Shown here one piece after another: positions 5,930 to 13,053 of a DNA stretch of 14,408 nucleotides. A model generated the notes under the pieces. The model was given only the letters and a program-made list of their open reading frames with translations, was not told the DNA's origin and did no database searches. Location of the stretch: assembly GCA_964493945.1 (NCBI GenBank), contig CAZBQG010000102.1, forward strand, positions 1-14,408, given 5' to 3'. Each line of letters opens with the position of its first letter. The first letter of the stretch is position 1. Origin of the DNA: CAZBQG01 sp964493945. Lineage in GTDB: Bacteria; Pseudomonadota; Alphaproteobacteria; Rhodospirillales; UBA2165. The translations under genes and the position numbers were made by a program.

Positions 5930-7297
5930 TTAGTAGGCATATTTCTCGAATATGGGATCGACGCTGCCCTGCCATTTGCCATCGAAGAGGGCGATCATTT
6001 CCTCGGCCTGGGTGATGCCGCTGCCGGCAACCTTGAACAGGGGCTGGAGGAAATGGTCTTCGTTCTGGCCCGTGCCGTCCAGCCGGCCCCGCCGGCCCAG
6101 CCCCTCTTTGGCCAGTTGAAGGGCATCTAGCGCTATATCCTGAACGGTCCCGTGACGGAACGGCGTGCCCAGCGCCGTTTTCGGCACCTCGTCGCGTAGC
6201 GCCATGATTTCACCCACGGTCCAATCGCCGATCAGGCCTTCGGCCCCGGCCAGGGCCTCATCATCATAGAAAAGCCCGACCCAGAAAGCGGGCAGGGCGC
6301 AGATATTTCCCCAATCACCGCCGTCGGCGCCGCGCATTTCCAGGAAATGTTTCAGCCGGACTTCGGGGAAGGCGGTGGTCAGATGGTCTTCCCAATCCAC
6401 TATGGTGGGCGTCTCGCCGGGTAGGGCTGGCAGTTGGCCGGCCATAAAATCGGCGAAAGACTGCCCCGCCGCATCGATATATTTGCCATCCCGGCGGACG
6501 AAATACATGGGGACATCCAGCATGTAATCCACATACCGTTTAAAGCCGAAACCGTCTTCAAACACGAAAGGCAGCATGCCGCAGCGGTCCGGGTCCGTAT
6601 CGGTCCAGATATGGCTGCGGTAACTGAGAAACCCGGTCTTGCGTCCCTCCTTGAAGGGGGAATTGGCCCAAAGGGCTGTGGCCACCGGCTGCAGGGCGAG
6701 GGCAACCCGGAACATGCGGATCATGCGCTCCTCGCTGGAAAAATCCAAATTCACTTGCACCGTGGTGGTGGCCAACATCATATCCAGGCCCAGTTTTCCT
6801 CGCTTCGGCATATGGCGGCGCATGATGGCGTAGCGCGGTTTGGGCATCCAGGGGATGTTTTCCAGCCGGCCCTTGGGCCGGTAGCCGAGACCCATGAGGG
6901 CGATGCCCAATTCGTCCGCTACTTCCTTCATCTGGCTCAGATGCCGCCCGGTTTCGGCGCAGGTCTGATGGATGGTCTCAAGGGGGGCACCGGAAAGCTC
7001 GATCTGGCCGCCGGGCTCCAGGGTGACGGAGCTTTTGTCCTCCTTGGTCAGCGCGATGGTGTTGCCGCCTTCCAGCACCGGCGTCCATCCCATGCGGGCC
7101 AGCGCCTCCAGCACGGCGCGCACACCTTTGGGCCCTTCATAGGCGAGAGGTTCCAGGCTGTCCGGGTAAAAGGTGAATTTTTCGTGTTCGGTACCAATCC
7201 GCCAAAGTTCCGCTGGTTTGCAGCCCTCTGCCATATAGGCGACGAGTTGGCTTTTATCCGTGATGGGCGCCTGGGCGTCCCCGCTATTGCAATCCAC
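5930..7297 (-). CDS. gshA: Glutamate-cysteine ligase (plant/alphaproteobacterial type)
   Basis: The 455-residue enzyme joins glutamate and cysteine in an ATP-dependent reaction, the first step of glutathione synthesis in the cytoplasm. It belongs to the GCS2 (plant-like) family, shown by the start RIGTEHEKF (about 33-41) and by EGGNTIALTKEDKSSVTLEPGGQIELSGAP. Further motifs are MMLATTTVQVNLDFSSEERM and LEMRGADGG. Length fits the family (about 450-460). I chose the GTG at 7297 because GAGAGA lies upstream and the protein then begins MDCNSGDAQAPITDKSQL, matching family N-termini. A TTG at 7342 would add 15 odd residues. The gene overlaps the 3' end of rsmE by 14 bases, which points to coupled translation. 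The broken NTF2-like gene follows. Confidence 0.94.
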   Translation of the reverse strand: MDCNSGDAQAPITDKSQLVAYMAEGCKPAELWRIGTEHEKFTFYPDSLEPLAYEGPKGVRAVLEALARMGWTPVLEGGNTIALTKEDKSSVTLEPGGQIELSGAPLETIHQTCAETGRHLSQMKEVADELGIALMGLGYRPKGRLENIPWMPKPRYAIMRRHMPKRGKLGLDMMLATTTVQVNLDFSSEERMIRMFRVALALQPVATALWANSPFKEGRKTGFLSYRSHIWTDTDPDRCGMLPFVFEDGFGFKRYVDYMLDVPMYFVRRDGKYIDAAGQSFADFMAGQLPALPGETPTIVDWEDHLTTAFPEVRLKHFLEMRGADGGDWGNICALPAFWVGLFYDDEALAGAEGLIGDWTVGEIMALRDEVPKTALGTPFRHGTVQDIALDALQLAKEGLGRRGRLDGTGQNEDHFLQPLFKVAGSGITQAEEMIALFDGKWQGSVDPIFEKYAY

Positions 7298-8057
7298 TAG
7301 GTTCTCTCTCAGGTTTTTTTGGTGCCGCCCGCCAATCGCCAATCAATGCCTGCCAACAGGCGAGCGCCGCAATGGCCGCTGTTTCCGCACGCAAAACGCG
7401 CTCTCCCATCCCAACAGCCTTAACAAATGCCTGTTTTACCATGGCGTCAAGCTCTGATCTTTCAAAGCCTCCCTCGGGTCCGACCAAAATCGCCTCGCCG
7501 CCGGGTGCCGGTGCGCGTCCCAGAACATCGGCGATAGGCGGGGCAGTGCCGCTTTCATCCATCACCAGAAGGCGTCTTTCGGCGGGCCAATTGGCGATCA
7601 CCTCATCCAGCGCCAGGGGGTCGCGCAGCCCGGGCACGCTCAGGCGGCCGCATTGCTGGGCGGCTTCCCGGGCATTGGCCGCCAGGCGGTCCATGTTCAC
7701 CCTGGCCACATTGGTCCTGGCCGTGATCACCGGCCATAAAAGCGACGCGCCCAGCTCCGTCGCCTTTTCGCCGATCAAATCAATGGGCGCGCGCTTGACG
7801 GGGGCAAACAGCAGCCATAAGTCGGTTTCGGCGGACTGGAGCCGCATGATTTCCAGGATGCGAGCCTTGGCTTTGCGCTTGCCGGATTTTTCCAGCTCGG
7901 CCAGCCATTCGCCGTCGCGTCCATTGAACAAGGCCAGTTGCTGGCCGCCCTCCAGCCTGAGCACATTGATCACATGATGGGCCTGGCCGGCATCCAGATC
8001 GATGATGCGCCCGGCGCCGAGATCACCGCTGACGAAAAGCCGTGTCTTTGCAGTCAT
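7284..8057 (-). CDS. rsmE: 16S rRNA (uracil-1498-N3)-methyltransferase
   Basis: This 257-residue SPOUT-class methyltransferase uses S-adenosylmethionine to methylate N3 of U1498 in 16S rRNA of the 30S subunit. The N-terminal PUA-like domain contains HHVINVLRLEGG. The C-terminal trefoil-knot domain has the signature EAAQQCGR (131-138), LVGPEGGF (191-198) and VLRAETAAIAAL (221 onward). The ATG at 8055-8057 has GGGAG upstream. A TTG four codons earlier overlaps that site and is less likely. The gene overlaps gshA by 14 bases and is divergent from ubiA. Confidence 0.96.
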   Translation of the reverse strand: MTAKTRLFVSGDLGAGRIIDLDAGQAHHVINVLRLEGGQQLALFNGRDGEWLAELEKSGKRKAKARILEIMRLQSAETDLWLLFAPVKRAPIDLIGEKATELGASLLWPVITARTNVARVNMDRLAANAREAAQQCGRLSVPGLRDPLALDEVIANWPAERRLLVMDESGTAPPIADVLGRAPAPGGEAILVGPEGGFERSELDAMVKQAFVKAVGMGERVLRAETAAIAALACWQALIGDWRAAPKKPEREPSGLQ

Positions 8058-8089
8058 GCCCTCTCCCAAGGCAATAGGTGAAAGGTGCC

Positions 8090-8119
8090 ATCATAGAAGC
8101 TGTTGGTGACCGATTGCCA
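8090..8119 (-). promoter_or_regulatory. Candidate rsmE-gshA promoter
   Basis: On the minus strand TGGCAA (8119-8114) and TATGAT (8095-8090) are 18 bases apart. Transcription would begin about 25 bases before the rsmE ATG. The -10 is a good match and the -35 a moderate one. The -35 hexamer coincides with that proposed for ubiA on the other strand. Confidence 0.35.
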
Positions 8120-8142
8120 GACGGCGTGGGAAGGCTTATTTT
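8114..8142 (+). promoter_or_regulatory. Candidate ubiA promoter giving a near-leaderless mRNA
   Basis: TTGCCA (8114-8119) and TATTTT (8137-8142) are exactly 17 bases apart. A start about seven bases on falls at or next to the ubiA ATG (8149), which would leave almost no leader. Confidence 0.35.
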
Positions 8143-8148
8143 TTGCCC

Positions 8149-9084
8149 ATGGCCCAAACAGGTGAAAGTAAACCAATTTCGGCCAGTGACATTCATGCTG
8201 GCGGCATATTTGCGCGCTGGTCACCGGCCTGGGCATTGCCCTATGGACGCATGGCCCGGTTCGACCGGCCCATCGGCACTTGGTTGTTGCTGTTCCCCGG
8301 CTGGTGGAGCCTGGCTCTGGCCGAGCCCGGCTGGCCAAGTTTGTGGCTGCTGGCTCTGTTTGGGGTGGGGGCCATGATCATGCGCGGCGCGGGCTGCGTC
8401 TTCAACGACATCACGGACCGCAAATTCGACGCCATGGTGGCGCGCACGGCGGACCGCCCCCTGGCCTCGGGCGCCATCAGCCTTACGCAAGCCATAGTCT
8501 TCATGATCGGTCTGGGGTTGCTGGGCTTTGCCATTTTGTTTCAGTTCAACATGTTCGCCATCTGGGTGGGTGTGGCGTCCCTGGCTTTCATCGTCGTTTA
8601 CCCCTTCATGAAGCGCATCACCTATTGGCCCCAGGCCATGCTGGGTCTTACGTTTAATTGGGGAACGCTTTTGGGCTGGGCGGCGGTCAGGGGCGATCTG
8701 ACGGCACCCGCCTGGGTTCTTTATGCCAGCGGCTTCTTCTGGACGCTCGGCTATGACACCATCTATGCCCATCAGGACAAGGAAGACGATCTGATGGTGG
8801 GCATCAAATCATCCGCCATAAAGCTTGGCGATCAGACCCGGCCCTGGCTGTTCGTCTTTCATGGGATCAGCCTGATATTGCTTGGGGTGGCCGGATATCT
8901 GGTGGGGCTGGGTTGGATTTTTTACCTGGCATTGTTTCTGGGGACACTACAGTTAGCTTGGCAATCGGCTGATGTGGATACGGATGATCCCAAGGATTGC
9001 CTGGTCAAGTTCAAATCCAACCGGCTCTACGGTTGGCTGATCCTGGGCGGCATTATCGCCGGACAAGTGCAGGGTTTATCCTGA
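8149..9084 (+). CDS. ubiA: 4-hydroxybenzoate polyprenyltransferase
   Basis: This 311-residue integral inner-membrane enzyme attaches the polyprenyl chain to 4-hydroxybenzoate in ubiquinone synthesis. The first aspartate-rich motif is NDITDRKFDAMVARTADRPLASG (from residue 86) and the second is YDTIYAHQDKEDD (about 202-214). Both bind the prenyl diphosphate through magnesium. Eight or nine hydrophobic helices are visible, and the length fits UbiA. The start could be this ATG or the TTG two codons earlier (8143), which has GGGAAGG eight bases upstream. A chlorophyll or heme-O prenyltransferase is less likely given the motifs and the absence of such pathway genes. The lipoprotein gene follows after 18 bases, probably in the same transcript. 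Confidence 0.95.
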   Translation: MAQTGESKPISASDIHAGGIFARWSPAWALPYGRMARFDRPIGTWLLLFPGWWSLALAEPGWPSLWLLALFGVGAMIMRGAGCVFNDITDRKFDAMVARTADRPLASGAISLTQAIVFMIGLGLLGFAILFQFNMFAIWVGVASLAFIVVYPFMKRITYWPQAMLGLTFNWGTLLGWAAVRGDLTAPAWVLYASGFFWTLGYDTIYAHQDKEDDLMVGIKSSAIKLGDQTRPWLFVFHGISLILLGVAGYLVGLGWIFYLALFLGTLQLAWQSADVDTDDPKDCLVKFKSNRLYGWLILGGIIAGQVQGLS

Positions 9085-9102
9085 GAGGGAGCCGGAGCGC
9101 CC

Positions 9103-9573
9103 ATGTCTCAATCCATCTATCCTCATGCCATTTATTTTGGGCGAATTCTTTCGCTTTGTTTATTGTTCTTGGTAACCGCGTGCACCATTTCGCAAGATCG
9201 ATTCTCCGAGGATTTTGATCATGCCTCGGATCTGGGTACGATCGGCGCCTACGAAGAATTTTTGGCCAATTATGCCCATTCTGTCGAAGGAACGGTCCCT
9301 TTTCATCTTTATAAAGTAGCTTATCTCACGCTCGAAGTGCTTAAAGCCGAAAAAGAGGGCCGCACGCAAAGCACCGCCTATGACGCCTTTTTGCGGCGCT
9401 TCTCTGCCCGAGAAAATATAGACCGGGTGCCGGTCTACCCGGAGACGGAAATCAGGCCTCCTGCAAAACCGAAGACGCTACCCTCCGGCAGGGACGCACC
9501 GGTTCCACCGATGAAAGCCTTGCCCTTAACCCCGGTCCAGCAGAAAGCGCTGGAAAAGATTCCGGGCAGATAG
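9103..9573 (+). CDS. Hypothetical small lipoprotein
   Basis: I do not recognise this 156-residue protein as a named family. It starts with a short charged stretch, a hydrophobic segment (about 14-25) and a lipobox VTAC, so Cys27 would be lipidated after signal peptidase II cleavage. The mature protein carries two related segments, IGAYEEFLANYAHS and YDAFLRRFSA, which resemble helical repeat units of the tetratricopeptide kind. A proline-rich tail (about 110-145, with RPPAKPKTLP and PVPPMKALPLTP) could span periplasm or bind a partner. GGAG lies six bases before the ATG. It is 18 bases downstream of ubiA. A periplasmic or outer-membrane location is inferred from the lipobox. Confidence 0.75.
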   Translation: MSQSIYPHAIYFGRILSLCLLFLVTACTISQDRFSEDFDHASDLGTIGAYEEFLANYAHSVEGTVPFHLYKVAYLTLEVLKAEKEGRTQSTAYDAFLRRFSARENIDRVPVYPETEIRPPAKPKTLPSGRDAPVPPMKALPLTPVQQKALEKIPGR

Positions 9574-9583
9574 CGCACTTTCC

Positions 9584-9612
9584 GGGACATGGCGCGGATG
9601 TTTGGCTATGAT
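9584..9612 (+). promoter_or_regulatory. Candidate promoter of the molybdopterin oxidoreductase gene
   Basis: GGGACA (9584-9589) and TATGAT (9607-9612) are 17 bases apart, in the 68-base gap after the lipoprotein gene. The -10 is a five-of-six match and the -35 four of six. It leaves a leader of about 20 bases before the ATG. Confidence 0.4.
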
Positions 9613-9641
9613 CACTTTCCTTGAATTTGGGGGACGGAAGC

Positions 9642-12254
9642 ATGAACGTAATTGAACCCGTGGATCGGGCAAGCAGGCAAGCGGATGGCAAGCCGCGCGA
9701 AGATGTGTGGGTACCATCTTCGTGCAGTCTTTGTTACGGGTCGTGCTCCATCCTGGCCCACCGGGTGGACGGTGTGATCACCAAGATCGAAGGCAATCCG
9801 GACAGCGAAGTGGGCAAGGGCCGGCTTTGTGGCAAGGGCGTGGCGGGGATCATGACCCATTATGACCCTCACCGGGTGAACAAGCCCTTGCGCCGGACCA
9901 ATCCGGAAAAAGGCATGGAAGTGGACCCCGGCTGGAAGGAAATTTCCTGGGACGAGGCCCTGGACGAAATCGCCGGGCGCCTCAAACTGATCCGCGAGGA
10001 AGACCCCCGCAAGCTTTTGCTCATGCGCACGACCACGGTCTTTTCCATGCATGTGCCCTTCGTCGCATTCGCTTCCGGCTTCGGCACCATCAATACTTCG
10101 TCCGCCGGCGGCGGGCTTCATTGCGGCAATGGGGCGCATCTGATCAGTGGCATCATGCATGCCTCCTGGTCCGTGGTGCCCGATTTCGAGCTCTGCCAAT
10201 ACGCCCTTTATTTCGGCGCCTCCAAGGGCCATGGGGCGGGGCATGTTTCCAACACCAATATGCGCCTGGCAGCGGATGCCAGGGCGCGCGGCATGAAAAT
10301 GGTGGTGGTCGATCCCTTCGCCAATCAGGTGGGCGCCAAGGCCACCGAGTGGGTCCCCATCCGGGTCGGTACCGATGCCGCCCTGGCCTTGGGGCTGGCC
10401 AATCAGCTGGTCAATGAGCTGGGCATGTTTGATGCACAATATCTGAAAGCCAAGACCAACGGCGCCTATCTGGTCGGACCCGATGGGCGTTATGTGCGAG
10501 ACGCCGAAACCTCCAAGCCCCTGGTCTGGGACGAAGCGGCGGGCGAGGCAGCGGTTTTCGACGGAACCGGTAGTGCCAATGTGGCCCTGGAGGGGGAATT
10601 CCAGGCCCAGGGCAAGGCATGCCAGCCGGCTTTCGTCTTGCTGAAAGAGCACCTCAAAACCTATACGCCGGAAATGGTGGAAGAAATCACCACCATCCCC
10701 GCCGACAATATCCGCAGCATGGCGCGTGAGTTCGGCGCCGAAGCCAGGATCGGTTCCACCATCGTCGTCGACGGGGTCGAGGTGCCCTACCGGCCGGCGG
10801 CGGCCATCGCCTTTAGGGGTGCCCAGGGGCATAAGAATTCGGCCTATAACATGCTGGCCATCGATTTGCTCAACCAGATCGTTGGCAGCGCCGATATGGC
10901 CGGCGGGTGTCTGGGCTTCAATCCAGCCTGCCACGGTTATCCCGAAACCGGGCGGCTGCGTTACGCGCCCCATCCCGATCCGGACGGGCTGATGATCACC
11001 GGGTCCTGGGTGGCGCCCCACGCGCCATTTCCGCTCAGCGATCCGCGCCCGCCGCAGCGGATGGGCTTAGAGGATTTGTTCCCCCTTTCCTTCCGCTCGC
11101 CCATCCAGACCTCCACCGATCAGGAAGAAATCTGGGAACAGATGGAACTGCCCTACCGGCCCGAAATGATCATCAATCTGGGCGCCAACCAGATCATGAG
11201 CGTCGGTAACAAGGATGCGGCGGAAGCGGCCCTCAAGAAATATAAATTCATCGTCTGCTTCGATGTGTTCCTCAACGAGACTTCCCAATTCGCCGATATC
11301 ATCCTGCCCGATTGCGGTTATCTGGAAACCCATGATTCGCGGTCAAATTTTCCGTTCATCTTCAGCCATCCGGCGGGGCAGGGGACATGGAGCTGGCCCA
11401 TCCGTCAGCCTGCCATCGAGCCCATCGGTGAGCGCCGCGAACTGGCCGATGTGCTCATTGAGTTGGCCGACCGGGTGGGCTTCGTCGCCGATCTCAACGC
11501 CGCCCTGAACGCCGTCCTGGAACTGGAGCCGCCCTACCGGTTGGCACCCGACAGGCGATATGCCTACACCGAAGTGTGCGATCACGACCTGAAAGACAAA
11601 TTTGGTGAAGACAAAGGCCTGGAATGGTTCAAGGAGAACGGCGTCATCAACTGGCCCAAAAAACCCGAAGAGGTCTATTGGCGCCATTTCGAGGATGTGC
11701 GGGTACCCGTCTATTGGGAATGGATGGAGGATATCCATGAGAAAATATCCGCCATCACCGATCCCCGGGGCCTTCAAATCGATAAGGATTACTATTCCCC
11801 GCTGCCCGCCTGGCTGCCTTGCAATTCCCATGAATGCAAAAAGGAAGGCTTCGATTTTTACGGCTTCTATTACCGCGACATCGTGCACACCAACAGCCTG
11901 ACCATGGAAAATGGCTGGCTCGACGAAGCCGCCCAGATGGACCCCTTTTCCTACACCATCGCCATCAACGAAGATGTGGGCCGGGCAAAAGGCTTAAGCA
12001 GTGGCGATCTGGTCTGGGTCGAGAACGAAGGCGGCCGCCGGGTGAAAGGAAGACTGCGCCTGACCCAGGTGATCCATCCGGAAGGGCTGGGCATCGGTGC
12101 CCTGGCCGGACACTGGGCCGAAACCATGCCCAAGGCCTTGGGCAAGGGCATCTTTTTCAACGATCTGTTGGAAGTGGATTGGGACCATACCAGCCCCGGC
12201 AATCTGAGCATCGATCTTTGCGTCAAGGTCAAGATAGTCAAGATCGAGGAATGA
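9642..12254 (+). CDS. Molybdopterin-dependent oxidoreductase, DMSO reductase family
   Basis: The 870-residue product is a large bis-molybdopterin enzyme (COG0243 type). One [4Fe-4S] cluster is predicted from C28, C31, C35 and C63 (spacing 2, 3, 27). The metal-ligand region reads GGGLHCGNG, making C161 the likely cysteine ligand of molybdenum or tungsten. The molybdopterin-binding core spans about 70-650 (GWKEISWDEALDEIA, VVVDPFANQVGAKATEWVPIRVGTDAALALGL, ETSQFADIILPDCGYLETHDSRS). The C-terminal dinucleotide-binding barrel is about 750-860. There is no twin-arginine signal, so it should be cytoplasmic. No iron-sulfur or membrane subunit lies beside it. The length and single-subunit setting recall transhydroxylase, acetylene hydratase and thiosulfate/polysulfide reductase-like enzymes, but the substrate cannot be named. 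ATG 9642 is preferred over TTG 9621, with GGGGGA upstream. Confidence 0.9.
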   Translation: MNVIEPVDRASRQADGKPREDVWVPSSCSLCYGSCSILAHRVDGVITKIEGNPDSEVGKGRLCGKGVAGIMTHYDPHRVNKPLRRTNPEKGMEVDPGWKEISWDEALDEIAGRLKLIREEDPRKLLLMRTTTVFSMHVPFVAFASGFGTINTSSAGGGLHCGNGAHLISGIMHASWSVVPDFELCQYALYFGASKGHGAGHVSNTNMRLAADARARGMKMVVVDPFANQVGAKATEWVPIRVGTDAALALGLANQLVNELGMFDAQYLKAKTNGAYLVGPDGRYVRDAETSKPLVWDEAAGEAAVFDGTGSANVALEGEFQAQGKACQPAFVLLKEHLKTYTPEMVEEITTIPADNIRSMAREFGAEARIGSTIVVDGVEVPYRPAAAIAFRGAQGHKNSAYNMLAIDLLNQIVGSADMAGGCLGFNPACHGYPETGRLRYAPHPDPDGLMITGSWVAPHAPFPLSDPRPPQRMGLEDLFPLSFRSPIQTSTDQEEIWEQMELPYRPEMIINLGANQIMSVGNKDAAEAALKKYKFIVCFDVFLNETSQFADIILPDCGYLETHDSRSNFPFIFSHPAGQGTWSWPIRQPAIEPIGERRELADVLIELADRVGFVADLNAALNAVLELEPPYRLAPDRRYAYTEVCDHDLKDKFGEDKGLEWFKENGVINWPKKPEEVYWRHFEDVRVPVYWEWMEDIHEKISAITDPRGLQIDKDYYSPLPAWLPCNSHECKKEGFDFYGFYYRDIVHTNSLTMENGWLDEAAQMDPFSYTIAINEDVGRAKGLSSGDLVWVENEGGRRVKGRLRLTQVIHPEGLGIGALAGHWAETMPKALGKGIFFNDLLEVDWDHTSPGNLSIDLCVKVKIVKIEE

Positions 12255-12263
12255 CCGCGGGGT

Positions 12264-13043
12264 CTAGCTGCCCAGCAGGCGCTTGATTTCAGGCCAGGCC
12301 TTTTGACCTTCCCTCTGGTGCTGGGGTTTTTCCGGATTGGGGGTGGGGCCCAGGCATTCGTTGTATGAAGCCCTGGCCCGAATGCGCTCCCACCAGCCGG
12401 CCAGCCGGGGGCGGCCCAGCCGCCACATATCGGCGCAGGCCAGCTCGTCCAACCGCTCGATCAAGGGGGTCATGGCCGTATCGGCAAGCGTATATTCAAC
12501 GCCCACAAGCCACTCATTTCCGGCCAATGCCGCTTCCATATCGCTCAGCATTTTATTCAACCCTTCCATGGCCACCGGGAAGTCCGGGCTCTCGAACCCC
12601 AGGCCGATGATGCGCCGGCGCCTGTCGCGCAATGCCGCATTGGGGGTTTCCTCGATATAGGCTTCCAGTTCCTCCGGTGACTTTTCTAGAATACCGGGGC
12701 GCATGGATATGGTGTAGGTGAGGGTGCCGATCATGGGCAGACATTCATCGGCCCGCTTCATCCACCACCAGGTTTTGGCCGCGCCCATTGGCCCTGCCGG
12801 TTTAAGGGGCGGCCCGTCGAAGGCATCATCCACATAATTGATGATCACCGAACTTTCGACGAGCACCTCACCGTCATGGATCAAGGTGGGGACTACGCCG
12901 TTGGCGTTGAGTTTGAGGTATTCGGGTGATCTGAGGTAAGCCCGCTCCACGGCGTGGCCCGTGTATTCCACGCCCTTTTCGGCAAGCGATAGCCTGGCCT
13001 TGAGACCGCAGGTAGCGCCGTGGAAATGATAGAGTTCAAGCAT
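12264..13043 (-). CDS. Glutathione S-transferase family protein, possibly LigE/LigF-like
   Basis: The 259-residue protein has an N-terminal thioredoxin-like domain (1-75) with LELYHFHGATCGLKARLSLAEKG, the cis-proline pair VP at 51-52 and the glutathione gamma-glutamyl contact ES at 63-64. A helical C-terminal domain follows, with WLVGVEYTLADTAMTPLIERLDEL. The C-terminal domain layout and the TES/ESS-VI-NYVDD region resemble the beta-aryl-etherase LigF and reductive dehalogenase-like GSTs, which use glutathione to cleave ether or halogen bonds. That subgroup is my inference. The ATG at 13041-13043 comes 10 bases after the stop of the CoA-ligase gene, so the two are probably one operon. The ribosome-binding site is weak. 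It ends nine bases from the convergent molybdopterin gene. Confidence 0.87.
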   Translation of the reverse strand: MLELYHFHGATCGLKARLSLAEKGVEYTGHAVERAYLRSPEYLKLNANGVVPTLIHDGEVLVESSVIINYVDDAFDGPPLKPAGPMGAAKTWWWMKRADECLPMIGTLTYTISMRPGILEKSPEELEAYIEETPNAALRDRRRRIIGLGFESPDFPVAMEGLNKMLSDMEAALAGNEWLVGVEYTLADTAMTPLIERLDELACADMWRLGRPRLAGWWERIRARASYNECLGPTPNPEKPQHQREGQKAWPEIKRLLGS

Positions 13044-13053
13044 TTGGTTTAGC

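Noticed and set aside
6434..7300. A 288-codon frame on the plus strand over gshA
   Set aside because: It is antisense to a well-supported gene, with composition typical of shadow frames.
9612..11021. A 469-codon open frame on the minus strand opposite the molybdopterin gene
   Set aside because: It lies wholly opposite a clear enzyme gene with intact motifs, its predicted protein is low-complexity (rich in G, H, Q) with no family features, and such antisense frames are common in GC-rich genes with biased codon use.
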